Below, in pieces: positions 8,937-17,963 of a stretch of 64,000 nt of DNA (position 1 is its first letter; each line of letters opens with the position of its first letter). This DNA comes from UBA4782 sp034429195. Its GTDB lineage: Bacteria > Chloroflexota > Anaerolineae > Anaerolineales > Anaerolineaceae. The DNA is taken from contig DAOUGQ010000019.1 in assembly GCA_034429195.1 (NCBI GenBank), positions 62,001-126,000 of the forward strand. The letters run 5' to 3'. Made by a program: the position numbers and the translations under genes. The notes under the pieces were generated by a model. That model saw nothing but the letters and a program-made list of their open reading frames with translations. It was not told the origin of the DNA and did no database searches.

Positions 8937-9704
8937 ATGACCATTCCTTTACTGATAGCAACCTGGAATCGCGGAAAAATCCACGAAATGAAAGCGCTAC
9001 TGGCAGATTTGGCGCAAAAAAACTCTGGCACTGCTGGCGAAACTCAATCAATATCCCCCACCTGTAGGGATGTTTCATTAAGTAGTATTCAAAGTGAAAA
9101 TCAACAAGGAAATCTCCATATCAAAGATGCAATTTTCGATTTACTCACCCTTTCAGATGTGGATATTAAATTTCGGGTAGCCGAAGATGGCGATTCTTAT
9201 ATCGATAACGCCATGCGTAAGGCATTACAGTACTGCCAGGCAAGTGGATTGCTAACTCTTTCGGATGACAGCGGGTTGGAAGTGGACGCATTGGATGGCG
9301 CACCCGGATTGCATTCTGCACGGTATATTTCTAAACCTGATGCCTCAGATGCAGATCGAAGGCGAGCATTAATAGGAAATCTACAAAGTTCTGCCCATCC
9401 ATGGACAGCACGTTTTCGCTGTACGGTTGTGATTGCTGTGCCCGAAGGTTGGCGTTTGCCCGAAGCCTTTATTCCAATAAGCGTGGTTGATGGCATCACC
9501 CTCTATCAAACCGAAGGGATTTGTGAGGGTGAGATCATTGATACCGAACATGGAAGTCACGGCTTTGGCTATGATCCCATCTTTCAACTGGCTGGCACAT
9601 CCCAAACGATGGCAGAGCTGACCACCGAAGAAAAAAACCAGCTCAGCCATCGGGCAAAAGCAGTAAAGGCAGCAATACCCCTGTTAAGAAAACTGGCAGG
9701 ATGA
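8937..9704 (+). CDS. rdgB: XTP/dITP diphosphatase (RdgB/HAM1) with an insertion
   Basis: Nucleotide-pool cleaning enzyme that hydrolyses dITP, XTP and ITP to monophosphates. The opening IATWNRGKIHEMKALLADL is the family substrate loop (usually ATNNxGK). LSDDSGLEVDALDGAPG carries the metal-binding acidic residues, and HGSHGFGYDPIF with SHRAKA forms the purine pocket. At 255 residues it is about 50 longer than usual. The excess is a low-complexity, Ser/Gln-rich stretch at about 23-75 inserted between the first helix and the strand leading to ADNA-like YIDNAMRKA. All core motifs remain, so it is probably active. The W in place of N in the first motif is a mild variation. Confidence 0.9.
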   Translation: MTIPLLIATWNRGKIHEMKALLADLAQKNSGTAGETQSISPTCRDVSLSSIQSENQQGNLHIKDAIFDLLTLSDVDIKFRVAEDGDSYIDNAMRKALQYCQASGLLTLSDDSGLEVDALDGAPGLHSARYISKPDASDADRRRALIGNLQSSAHPWTARFRCTVVIAVPEGWRLPEAFIPISVVDGITLYQTEGICEGEIIDTEHGSHGFGYDPIFQLAGTSQTMAELTTEEKNQLSHRAKAVKAAIPLLRKLAG

Positions 9705-9722
9705 CCATTATGAAGGTGAGGT

Positions 9723-10634
9723 ATGGATTACTCAGCCTTTGAACATGCGTATGAGGGCATTATCGCTGCTCTTAAGAAATCAGAGGTCATTACAATATTG
9801 CCAACGTCCAAAGTTTTGGGGGTGATCGGAATTGATGGCAAAGAATATCCAGCACCAACCTGCCATCAGGTAGGCGAGATACTAATTCACAACAGTTCTT
9901 ACATTGAGAAGAAAATGCAGCAGGGGTTTACCCGGCTTCAAATAACCCCCATAGCTGATCCCGCATCAAAACTCATTGATTGCGTTACAAGCTCACTAAT
10001 CAAACATGCTACAGAAGGAAAACTTTATCAGACCAGACATAGCGAGTCCAGTGTTGATGTAGCTGTCCAGTTGAATAAAAAAGAAGCGGTCTGGATGTGG
10101 GCACGCCTTCAATCGATACTCGACACAAACCATCTTGTTTATTTTCCTAAACAGTATAGTCCTGATCATCACCAGGGATTAACAAAACACGAAGCCATGC
10201 ATGACACGCAACTTTGCGCTGTGCCGGGTTGGAGTGTTGGTCTCATCGAACCCATAACTGTGATGCCTCAACCCGGACGAGGAAAAATCCTTGCTGGTAG
10301 AAAACAGTTGGAAGGGCTTCTCCATCCACGCGAATTCTTACAAATATTGAACTCAACTCCCTATCAGGGAGAAACCGGCTGGGTGCTGGAAGATTTCCTA
10401 ACATACTTCATCACTCAACTTGAAACAACCAACCAGGTCAGCCATGATCGAACGGACAGCAATGCTCTTTGGCTTCTGGGCACTTATGTACCAGATTTGG
10501 AACGCACGCCCAATCTTGTACTGGTTGGCTACTGGTCACGGGATGTGGGGCGAAAACTTTACCTGACATCGCATCGAACTGGCAATAGATTGAAAATGTG
10601 TGTGGCGCGATCAATGGTAAGATTAAGCCCGTGA
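9723..10634 (+). CDS. Unknown protein, 303 residues
   Basis: I do not recognise this family. It begins with ATG behind AGGTGAGG, 18 bp after rdgB, and is probably cotranscribed with it. There is no signal peptide or membrane helix, so it should be cytosolic. The composition is ordinary, with a His/Asp-rich patch near 145-160 (YSPDHHQGLTKHEAMHD) that could bind metal, and a Gly/Pro-rich turn (MPQPGRGKILAGRK). The C-terminal third is aromatic-rich (LVGYWSRDVGRKLYL). Codon use looks like that of its neighbours. The reading frame is long and well spaced, so it is very likely a real gene, but I assign no function. Confidence 0.75.
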   Translation: MDYSAFEHAYEGIIAALKKSEVITILPTSKVLGVIGIDGKEYPAPTCHQVGEILIHNSSYIEKKMQQGFTRLQITPIADPASKLIDCVTSSLIKHATEGKLYQTRHSESSVDVAVQLNKKEAVWMWARLQSILDTNHLVYFPKQYSPDHHQGLTKHEAMHDTQLCAVPGWSVGLIEPITVMPQPGRGKILAGRKQLEGLLHPREFLQILNSTPYQGETGWVLEDFLTYFITQLETTNQVSHDRTDSNALWLLGTYVPDLERTPNLVLVGYWSRDVGRKLYLTSHRTGNRLKMCVARSMVRLSP

Positions 10635-10668
10635 TTGATCTATTCTGAAATAAAGGATATCCGATAAT

Positions 10669-11334
10669 ATGAAATACGCACTGAAATTCGTTACGCTTGC
10701 TTTGATATTAACTGCATGTGCCTGCAGCCCCCAAAAACAAAACGAAACACTTTCTGCAACAGAAACAGCCCAAGTACAAGCAACCATTACAGCTACAGCC
10801 GATGAAGCAGTAGAAAATCTTGCTCAATTACCAGAAAGCCCTGCGGGTTTCGAATGGAAGTATGTACCGGATATCAAAACAGCCCTTCTGATGCCTGATG
10901 ATTGGTATTTTAAGGAAGAAACCGGTAATGAGAGTTATCCGGGTATTGCAGTGTACATCACGCCACAGGATATGGAGCAGTCAGGCGGATTCCATACCGG
11001 GCAGGCAGTATTTATGCTAACCAATGCAGATGATCTGGAAAGCCTTTCAACGGATATCCTGGAAGGTTTTGCCAAAGCAGAAACAACTACAAAAATTTTG
11101 GATGCCTGGGACTATACATATGGTGATCATACCCAACACAATTTAATGATCCAGGCAAGTATTCCTGCAGCAGATGGAAGCAATCAAGAAATGACGATCC
11201 AGTACTCAACCGTCATCGAGAATAATGCGGTTTATCTCACAATCTTTCAGAGCCCAACAGCAGAGTGGGAAGAGAATGTAAAAATCTATAAAACGATGAT
11301 GGATAATATGGCAATATTCAGCGTGACAGATTAA
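10669..11334 (+). CDS. Lipoprotein of unknown function
   Basis: A 221-residue exported lipoprotein: signal peptide 1-16 with lipobox LTAC (lipidated C17), then a Thr/Ala/Gln-rich linker to about residue 60. The folded part starts at LPESPAGFEWKYVPDIKTA and contains alternating strands ending in a QSPTAEWEENVKIY helix. This arrangement resembles PsbP-like or DUF1795-like small lipoproteins (weak resemblance). ATG 10669 has an AAAGGAT site. It is the last gene of the rdgB group and is followed by a clear terminator, so it may share that transcript. Confidence 0.8.
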   Translation: MKYALKFVTLALILTACACSPQKQNETLSATETAQVQATITATADEAVENLAQLPESPAGFEWKYVPDIKTALLMPDDWYFKEETGNESYPGIAVYITPQDMEQSGGFHTGQAVFMLTNADDLESLSTDILEGFAKAETTTKILDAWDYTYGDHTQHNLMIQASIPAADGSNQEMTIQYSTVIENNAVYLTIFQSPTAEWEENVKIYKTMMDNMAIFSVTD

Positions 11335-11383
11335 AAAGAAACCTCTGCAATAAATCTTCATCGAACAATCAAGTTCAAATAGC

Positions 11384-11414
11384 AAGGCTTCCGACGGCTT
11401 AAGGAAGCCTTTTT
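11384..11414 (+). terminator. Rho-independent terminator
   Basis: AAGGCTTCC (11384-11392) pairs with GGAAGCCTT (11403-11411) across a 10-base loop, and the stem runs into TTTTT. It closes the rdgB-lipoprotein transcript. Confidence 0.85.
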
Positions 11415-11591
11415 GTAATTCTTAGGGCAAACAATCTATCACTTTTAATGCATATTAGACCAAATACTCTTTCTCAAAGGTGATTTTGCCGTAACAGAAC
11501 ATTACACCAGCTTGTATAATTAATAATAGCGAATCAAATACCAAAATCCTTAAGCCAAGGCATAAAAAGAATTTCTGGAGGAAACGGAACC

Positions 11592-12860
11592 ATGCAGAAG
11601 AAAATGCGTGCAGTATTCCTCTTAACCCTGGTGACACTTGCCATTCTTTCTATAGGATGCTATTTTCCGGTATTCCACTCCCCTACAGTAACAGCTACCT
11701 TTATTCCTTCTCCTTCGAATACTCCTGAACAAACTACCACCCGAACGCCGGAAATTCTTGAAACGCCTCCTATCACCTCGGGTCCATTTAACCTTGTTGC
11801 GATAGTGAACCAGGTGATTGCTGGCACTACTAGATCATTGATCACCACCGAAGATGGTTCTTTATGGTTGACCACCGATAAAGGGGTTGTGAAGATCACC
11901 GATATGGGATTATCCGTTTACCTCTCAGACATGGTAGGAAAAATTGCAGGTGTTGATTCCAGTGGGCGTGTGTGGGTGGTGAATGAAGACATGAGCCAGA
12001 TCGCTGCATGGAATGGGAAAGCTGGAATCATCTATGGCAGTGATTCCGGCTGGGCACCTGTTTCGGTAATAAATTACCCCTATGTGCGTGGTGGAAAAAC
12101 CGACCCATTGGGGCGGGTATGGTTTGCAACTTCGCAGGATGTTCGTTTTTTTGAAGGCAATTTCTGGACGGTTGTTACGCCTCAAGAAATGGGCATGGAG
12201 CCAACCAGGCAAGAAGACCTGATGCCCAACTATACTGTTTTCATCTTGAAAGATGGAAGTATATGGGTGGCTGAATGCGATTGGGGTGGACCTGGACCTT
12301 TTGGAGGGCAGGGTATTCGCTGGTTGGATAATGGGACCTGGAAAGGAAAAAGCTCGCCAGTGGCGTCTGGTTGCGCAACCGCTGTAGCTGAAGACAGTAC
12401 CGGGCATGTTTGGGCAGGTGTAGAGAACAGTCTATGGCGCTACGATCCCGTATCAGATACATGGGAAGAATTTCCCCCACCTGAATCCCCCATAGCGGAC
12501 ATGCGTTTTGGTTTTGTCAATTCGATTTCAGTAGATCCAGACGATACAGTCTGGTCAATTCTTGTCTTGTGCGGTGGGGCAAGCTGTTATGGGAATAGCG
12601 TACTCTATCACCTGCAGGATGAAACCTGGAACCAGATAGGCGAAGTCAGCGAATTCGATTATGGATATTGGGGACCTCTCTTTGACGCAACAGGCATAGC
12701 GTGGATCTTCTGGACAGGGGGGATTTATCGAATACAGGGAGATGCACCTGAACTGGTTTCTCCCCTGGCTGGCAGGCAAAGTACCATAGATGGTAATGGG
12801 AAATTGTGGCTCGTGGCTCCGTATGAAGAGCAAGATGCTCTTTGGGTATTGAGTGAATGA
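11592..12860 (+). CDS. Propeller-repeat lipoprotein
   Basis: A 422-residue surface lipoprotein. Signal peptide 1-22 ends at lipobox SIGC (C23), followed by a Pro/Thr/Ser-rich stalk to about residue 60. The rest is a beta-propeller of the two-component-regulator (Reg_prop) type, with repeated W-x-x-T/G-G-x-x-x blades such as GSLWLTTDKGVVKI, GRVWFATSQDVRFF, GHVWAGVENSLWRYDP and DTWEEFPPPESP. No kinase or output domain is fused, so it is probably a binding or scaffold protein at the cell surface. A TATAAT at 11515-11520 upstream may be its -10 element; no good -35 is present. Confidence 0.85.
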   Translation: MQKKMRAVFLLTLVTLAILSIGCYFPVFHSPTVTATFIPSPSNTPEQTTTRTPEILETPPITSGPFNLVAIVNQVIAGTTRSLITTEDGSLWLTTDKGVVKITDMGLSVYLSDMVGKIAGVDSSGRVWVVNEDMSQIAAWNGKAGIIYGSDSGWAPVSVINYPYVRGGKTDPLGRVWFATSQDVRFFEGNFWTVVTPQEMGMEPTRQEDLMPNYTVFILKDGSIWVAECDWGGPGPFGGQGIRWLDNGTWKGKSSPVASGCATAVAEDSTGHVWAGVENSLWRYDPVSDTWEEFPPPESPIADMRFGFVNSISVDPDDTVWSILVLCGGASCYGNSVLYHLQDETWNQIGEVSEFDYGYWGPLFDATGIAWIFWTGGIYRIQGDAPELVSPLAGRQSTIDGNGKLWLVAPYEEQDALWVLSE

Positions 12861-13431
12861 CCTTCTTGGTAAGAATAGTTTACAGGTAAACAGGCTGCTG
12901 TTCTTACTGGCAAGAAAGAAATATGAACCGGCGAATGGTTTTCCTGACAACCGTTGGGATAATCTTCATTCTACAGGAATAATACTATTCACTTCATTCC
13001 AGAAAGTTGGCTGTTTGAAATAGCGGGATTGCCACTGATTTTCCTTGATTGTATGGATATAATAAAATTTTTGGTAGAAGAATCTGGAAATATTCTTTGG
13101 TACAAAGAGGAAAATGAAAAACGAACCACGAACCTCATTGATCAAATTTTTGAGCAATTATCAGTTATAAAAACGAAGTATGAAACCGAAGATACTTTAG
13201 AAAACTGTTCAAATTATGGGAAACTCCATTAAAAATCTTTATTCACGATTTTTTCCTGAATAAGAAATAATCTGTTTCATATCTGATCTACATTCTCTTC
13301 TCCTCCTTCTCAAAAATCTAACAGGTGATTGTAAGGTTAATCTCCCTGAATCAGGGTATATTATTTTATGGGAGATTCCTCTCCCGTAGCATAAATACTC
13401 GAAGCTGGTAATCGAAGAGAGACCTTCCAAC
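12861..13431 (+). other. 571-bp region without a convincing gene
   Basis: Only short frames occur. At 12923 an ATG opens a 19-residue hydrophobic peptide (MNRRMVFLTTVGIIFILQE) that looks like the start of a lost membrane protein. An ATG at 13053 opens a 59-residue charged frame without a ribosome site. Before the next gene there are two dyads: a 13-bp palindrome CCCTGAATCAGGG (13344-13356) and GGGAGA/TCTCCC (13370-13385), with TATATT between them. These could be operator and leader hairpins of the diguanylate cyclase gene. No riboswitch of the c-di-GMP type was recognised. Confidence 0.5.
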
Positions 13432-15036
13432 ATGACTTCGCAATACCTTTACCTTTTCTTCCTTGCAGCAGGGACCCTTACTTCCCTCACGATTTCTGCA
13501 CTTGCATGGCAGCATCGCAACAGAAAGAGTACCCCTTATTTTGCTGGCATGATGCTGGCTATGGGTATCTGGCAGTTCTTTTGTCTGATGGTTTCCATGA
13601 GCCAGAACCGGGCTCAGGCACATTATTGGGCTGATCTACGCTATTTCGGTCTGACAACCATGCTGGCATTCTTCATGGTTTTTGCGATCCAGTATACAAA
13701 CAACAAACAGTTGTCAGCGAAACCATTTCTGATCTTCATCTTTTCCATGCCCTTTGTCACACAGATCATTGTCATGACGAATTCAAGCCATCATTTGTTT
13801 TACTCAGGAGAAAAATATTCAGTCCAGGGAATCTTGATGGGGCTTGATTCTATCCATTTGGGAATCCTTTATTGGGTGCACACCTTCTACAGTTATGCGC
13901 TCGCAGGTACGGGTTTAAGTCTAATCATTTATAAGACTATCCATAACCATAATGTTTATCGCAGGCAGATCCTTCCCCTGATATTGGGTGCCATTCCGCC
14001 CCTGATCACCAGCCTGATCGATGCCTTTTTGTTGAATCCGGGTCTCGGCCAACCTCTTTCGCCGCTGGGTTTCGCCCTGCTGGGTTTGTTTTTAACCATT
14101 GCCCTTTTCCAACATCAGATGTCGAGCGTTATTCCAATGGCAAGAGATAATGTGATCGAATGCATGAGCGATGCCATGATTGTGTTGGATGAAAATGAGA
14201 CTATCGTCGACATCAACAGGTCAGCTCAGAAACTTCTTCAATCAGAACCTACAAATATCCTGGGCAAACTTATTACTGAACTAAATTATCCCTGGAATGA
14301 GTTAACAAAGAAAAACAAAGGAAGCCTTTTTGCCCAGCCCGAGATCATTCTAAACATTGCCGGTAAAGAACGCTTTTTTGACTTGCGGATCTCCCCCTTG
14401 AAAAGTTTTCATCAACAGGACGCGGGACGGATTATTATCCTGCGAGATATTACAACCAGGAAACAGGCAGAAAACCAGTTGCAGAATATGCTGCTTGAAT
14501 TGAGTGCCTTGAAAGAAGAACTCCAAGAGCAAGCAATCCGTGATCCTCTCACCGATCTATACAACCGGCGATACCTGGAAGAGATCGTTCTGGAGAAATT
14601 GCAACAGGCTTCGCATGATATGTATCCCATCAGTGTTGTCATCATGGATATCGACCACTTTAAGGAAATTAATGACACATATGGACATGAAGCCGGTGAC
14701 CTGGTGCAAAAGCATGTGGCAAATATCTTAAGAAAGCAATCTCGAGCTAAGGATCTCATTTTTCGTTATGGTGGAGATGAATTTCTTGTTATATTACCTT
14801 CTACTTCATCACAGACCGCATACCAATACAGTCAACGGCTGCGCAAGCAATTCGAAGATACTTCCGTGGATTACAACAGTGAGAATATAGCAGTGACCAT
14901 GTCTATCGGTATTGCGGCATTCATCACCGGAAAAGAAAAGCCCGAACAGGTACTGATCGCTGCAGATACTGCCCTTTACCAGGCAAAAGCAGATGGCCGG
15001 AATTGTGTAATCCTGTCTGAAACCTATGCAGGATAA
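13432..15036 (+). CDS. Membrane-bound diguanylate cyclase (7TM-PAS-GGDEF)
   Basis: Makes the second messenger c-di-GMP from two GTP. The first 230 residues hold about seven membrane helices resembling the 7TM sensor module of histidine kinases. A PAS domain follows (about 240-350, from NVIECMSDAMIVLDENE), then a coiled-coil linker (LSALKEELQEQAI). The GGDEF domain begins at RDPLTDLYNRRYL; its catalytic motif is GGDEF at 447-451 (YGGDEFLVI). The inhibitory I-site RxxD is present at 438-441 (RAKD), five residues before the motif, so product inhibition is expected. It is transcribed alone as far as can be seen. The HD-GYP protein at 35.2 kb is a possible opposing enzyme. Confidence 0.93.
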   Translation: MTSQYLYLFFLAAGTLTSLTISALAWQHRNRKSTPYFAGMMLAMGIWQFFCLMVSMSQNRAQAHYWADLRYFGLTTMLAFFMVFAIQYTNNKQLSAKPFLIFIFSMPFVTQIIVMTNSSHHLFYSGEKYSVQGILMGLDSIHLGILYWVHTFYSYALAGTGLSLIIYKTIHNHNVYRRQILPLILGAIPPLITSLIDAFLLNPGLGQPLSPLGFALLGLFLTIALFQHQMSSVIPMARDNVIECMSDAMIVLDENETIVDINRSAQKLLQSEPTNILGKLITELNYPWNELTKKNKGSLFAQPEIILNIAGKERFFDLRISPLKSFHQQDAGRIIILRDITTRKQAENQLQNMLLELSALKEELQEQAIRDPLTDLYNRRYLEEIVLEKLQQASHDMYPISVVIMDIDHFKEINDTYGHEAGDLVQKHVANILRKQSRAKDLIFRYGGDEFLVILPSTSSQTAYQYSQRLRKQFEDTSVDYNSENIAVTMSIGIAAFITGKEKPEQVLIAADTALYQAKADGRNCVILSETYAG

Positions 15037-15101
15037 AAGAACCTCATAGCTGAATTCCTCCAAGGCACAGGGCATTCATCCTGATTTCTGGAGAGGATTG
15101 A

Positions 15102-15437
15102 ATGAAATTTTCGGGCATCACCCGTATCGTTACGAATGTTAAAAAATCCAGGTAGTTTTATAAAGAGATCCTGGGATTTGAAGCTGACGTATTTTATGAA
15201 CCAACCCACTGGCAATCTTTCAAGGTTCAGGAGGACATTTTCTTTGCCATCGGTGAGACACCCGGATCGATCGATGAGATTTGTTTTACAGTAGAGGATA
15301 TTGAACACTTCTGGAAATCCATCAAGAATATGGTGGAAGTGGTCAATCCCCTGGAAAAGACTCCCTGGGGTACCTACCGCTTTGTGATCAAAGACCTGGA
15401 TGGAAACCTCCTGGCTTTTGGGTCAAATCAGGATTGA
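15102..15437 (+). pseudogene. VOC/glyoxalase-like protein interrupted by an amber codon
   Basis: A complete vicinal-oxygen-chelate frame of 112 codons apart from one TAG at 15153-15155 (codon 18). Before it the frame reads TRIVTNVKKSR and directly after FYKEILGFEADV, which is exactly how family members read with one residue, usually Q or E, at the stop. The rest is intact to IKDLDGNLLAFGSNQD and TGA. A single C-to-T change (CAG to TAG) explains it. Metal ligands of classical glyoxalase I are not evident. TAG is an ordinary terminator for rpoD and other genes here, so recoding is unlikely; recent inactivation or a base-call error is more likely. Confidence 0.8.
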
Positions 15438-15494
15438 TCACTTTTCTAGGATCAAGCCACGATAATTTATAAATATGAAATAGATTCTGTGCGC

Positions 15495-15540
15495 CGTATA
15501 CTATTAATAGACAATAATGGATTGTTGTCTGTGGTATACG
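15495..15540 (+). promoter_or_regulatory. Nested dyad upstream of the radical-SAM genes
   Basis: Outer arms CGTATAC (15495-15501) and GTATACG (15534-15540) enclose inner arms AGACAA (15509-15514) and TTGTCT (15525-15530). TATACT at 15497-15502 could be a -10 box, which would make the dyad an operator. If transcribed, it forms a two-stem leader hairpin ending 10 bp before the ATG at 15551. The symmetry is visible; the role is inference. Confidence 0.45.
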
Positions 15541-15550
15541 AGTTTGTCAG

Positions 15551-16489
15551 ATGACAGATCAACTAAAGAAAAAGCGAACCGTAACGATAAATCTGTTTCA
15601 CTCTTCTTCATGGAAACAGTACTTCTTCTATGCCAGGTATATGTTACGCTCAGCACTGAGAAAGCAGCCTGATCCGCTCATCTACGGAATTGCTTTGACT
15701 GATCGCTGTAATCTTGCCTGCAAGGGTTGCCATATCTCCAATACAGGACGGCGGGACATGAGCTGGGAGGAACTCCTCTTAGCCATGCAAAACGCATGGG
15801 AGAGAGGATTCCGTGATCTGTATTTTACCGGTGGCGAGCCAATGCTCTGGCATGATGCATCTCACGCCCTTTCTGATGTGATCACAGCAGCAAAACGGAT
15901 CGGTTTTTTTCATGTGCATGTGTATACTAATGGGCTGCTGGGGTTGGATTCCCCGGCTGATCTCATGTGGGTCAGTATGGATGGGCTACCAGGTGTTTTT
16001 GAGCAGCGGCGCGGGGATCATTTTCATAAAGTGGAAACCATCATCCGGGCAGCGCAACATCCTAAAATTGCAGTGAATTATGTGATTGATCACAACACCG
16101 CCAAAGGCATTGAACCTTTCTTGCGTTGGGTGCGCGACACGCATCTTCCGGTGCTTGGGGTGATGTTCTACTTTCACACTCCTTATTACGGGCGAGATGA
16201 CTTGTTTATGACAGCAGAAGAACGCACACCGATCATTGACCAATTGCTGAAATACATTCAAGATGGGTTACCCGTCATTAATTCACGAGCCGGGTTGCTG
16301 GCTTTACAATCAGGGAACTGGCAGCGACGCAGTCCCATTGCAGCGGTGGTTGATGTGGAAGGCGAATCTGTATGCTGCCGCGCCACAGATGAAGTATGCC
16401 CAGATTGCGGGTATGGCGCCTGTACTGAGCTCACTGAAATACTGCGATTATGCCCCAGCTCAATTCTTGGCATGCTGAGGTACCTATGA
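15551..16489 (+). CDS. Radical SAM protein with Cys-rich C-terminus
   Basis: A 312-residue radical S-adenosylmethionine enzyme. C53, C57 and C60 in TDRCNLACKGCH ligate the 4Fe-4S cluster; FTGGEPMLW is the SAM-binding GGE motif. The C-terminal 45 residues carry several more cysteines (SVCCRATDEVCPDCGYGAC), which could ligate an auxiliary cluster, though the spacing is not that of a standard SPASM domain. It overlaps the next radical SAM gene by 4 bp (ATGA), so translation is coupled. The N-terminus has a basic amphipathic stretch before the barrel. The substrate is unknown. The layout resembles MoaA/PqqE-like enzymes acting on small molecules or peptides, but no precursor peptide gene was seen nearby. 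Confidence 0.85.
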   Translation: MTDQLKKKRTVTINLFHSSSWKQYFFYARYMLRSALRKQPDPLIYGIALTDRCNLACKGCHISNTGRRDMSWEELLLAMQNAWERGFRDLYFTGGEPMLWHDASHALSDVITAAKRIGFFHVHVYTNGLLGLDSPADLMWVSMDGLPGVFEQRRGDHFHKVETIIRAAQHPKIAVNYVIDHNTAKGIEPFLRWVRDTHLPVLGVMFYFHTPYYGRDDLFMTAEERTPIIDQLLKYIQDGLPVINSRAGLLALQSGNWQRRSPIAAVVDVEGESVCCRATDEVCPDCGYGACTELTEILRLCPSSILGMLRYL

Positions 16490-17781
16490 CACGCCCGGGG
16501 GAATGGCTGATAGGTTGCATCACACGTGCAGTTCGTCGCTACCTGGTGGGGCGTGAGCAGAAATGGGTCTTTGAACAACCACGAGTCGGGTGGTTTCCGC
16601 AGCCGGTTGAAAAAACTTCGTTGTATCTGCATGTACCGTTCTGCCGGCATCTCTGCCCTTACTGCCCTTATACTAAAGTCCCCTATCAAGAGTCGTTGAT
16701 GGAGCCTTATACCCGGGCAGCACTCAGAGAAGTGGATGGATGGGCGGAGACCATTGGGCCAACTGAGATCACAAGTATCTACATTGGGGGCGGCACACCT
16801 ACCCTGGCTCTGGAAAGTGTTGACATAATCCTGAAACACATTCAGGAACACTTTCACCTGACAGGTGACATTTGCATAGAAACCAACCCGGCGGATGTGA
16901 ACGAAGAAATGGTGAAGCATCTGCATGATATGGATGTAACCCTGGTCTCCCTCGGTGTGCAATCGTTCCAATCGGAAAACCTCGCTCTGATCGGGCGCGA
17001 TTACAATCCAACCGATGCTCAAAGAGCATTGTCTTTACTTGCCAAGAGTGGCTTTGCATCGATAAATGTGGATATCATGTTTACGCTTCCGCAACAGACA
17101 GTTGCCAATGTGCTGGCTGACATGGAACTTGCGGCAGATTTAGGAGCAGATCAGATCACGACGTATCCCCTTTTCACTTTTCCCTATACCTCGGTCGGAA
17201 AATATCTGCATCTCAACGCCATACGCATGCCCAACCTGAAGGCACGCAGAGTGCAATATCAGGCGATCAACCAGTGGTGTGAAAATAATGGTTTTGAGCG
17301 CGTTTCCGTTTGGGGATTCAAGCGTGGAAACGTACCCCGTTACTCTTCTGTTACCCGTGATGGCTACATTGGTATCGGACCCGGTGCCGGTTCACAAATG
17401 GCAGATGGCTTTATTCTAAATACCTTCGACCTCGATAGCTGGGAGAAAGCATTATCTACTGGAAAATCAGCGATCGCATTGAGGATGCCTTTTAGTGGCG
17501 AGATGGCAGGCTGGTGGTGGTTGTATTGGCGGTTCTATGACACGCGCATCCCCATGGATGCCATCAATACCAACCTCGGCAGAGATACACATAAAGCACA
17601 CAGGCTGCTGCAGCTTATCCAAAGGTTCGGGTACGCGAACAAGAAGAATGGATTTATCGAGCTCACCGAACCGGGTGCATTTTGGTTGCATCTGGCGCAA
17701 AATTATTTTGCATTGAATTATGTGAACACCCTGTGGACACAGGCTCGCCTGGAACCCTGGCCTAAATCAATCAAAATCTGA
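16486..17781 (+). CDS. HemN/HemW-like radical SAM protein
   Basis: A 431-residue relative of oxygen-independent coproporphyrinogen III oxidase. Cluster ligands C53, C57 and C60 lie in LHVPFCRHLCPYCPYTK. GGGTPTLALE binds SAM, and ETNPADVNEEMVKHL and LVSLGVQSFQSENL are the conserved barrel strands. GIGPGAGSQMADG and a HemN C-terminal winged-helix-like region (FYDTRIPMDAINTNLG) follow. ATG 16486 (after GAGG) overlaps the previous stop and is preferred over an in-frame ATG 36 bp upstream. Lack of the typical HemN residues near the cluster and pairing with another radical SAM gene argue against plain haem synthesis; HemW-type haem handling or a dedicated methyl/alkyl modification is possible. Confidence 0.85.
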   Translation: MTRPGEWLIGCITRAVRRYLVGREQKWVFEQPRVGWFPQPVEKTSLYLHVPFCRHLCPYCPYTKVPYQESLMEPYTRAALREVDGWAETIGPTEITSIYIGGGTPTLALESVDIILKHIQEHFHLTGDICIETNPADVNEEMVKHLHDMDVTLVSLGVQSFQSENLALIGRDYNPTDAQRALSLLAKSGFASINVDIMFTLPQQTVANVLADMELAADLGADQITTYPLFTFPYTSVGKYLHLNAIRMPNLKARRVQYQAINQWCENNGFERVSVWGFKRGNVPRYSSVTRDGYIGIGPGAGSQMADGFILNTFDLDSWEKALSTGKSAIALRMPFSGEMAGWWWLYWRFYDTRIPMDAINTNLGRDTHKAHRLLQLIQRFGYANKKNGFIELTEPGAFWLHLAQNYFALNYVNTLWTQARLEPWPKSIKI

Positions 17782-17849
17782 CTTAACCATATGCTTGAAG
17801 CTAATGGTTTGCGATTTAATGAAGAAATAGTCAACATTTTAGGGGTTTT

Positions 17850-17891
17850 CCTGGAATATTCGGAGTCTGACTCCGAATATTCCAGGCTTTT
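17850..17891 (+). terminator. Rho-independent terminator of the radical-SAM operon
   Basis: An 18-bp perfect inverted repeat beginning CCTGGAATATTCGGAGTC (17850-17867), with its complement at 17869-17886, followed by CTTTTAT. It separates the radical SAM pair from the metallo-hydrolase gene. Confidence 0.88.
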
Positions 17892-17963
17892 ATGTCATAA
17901 TCTTTCTATACTTTTATTCATGATGTTTTCTGTAAATCTCCATTAATAATTCAGGAGGCTGAT

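Noticed and set aside
13344..13431. c-di-GMP riboswitch before the diguanylate cyclase gene
   Set aside because: Only simple dyads are present; the conserved GEMM core could not be recognised.
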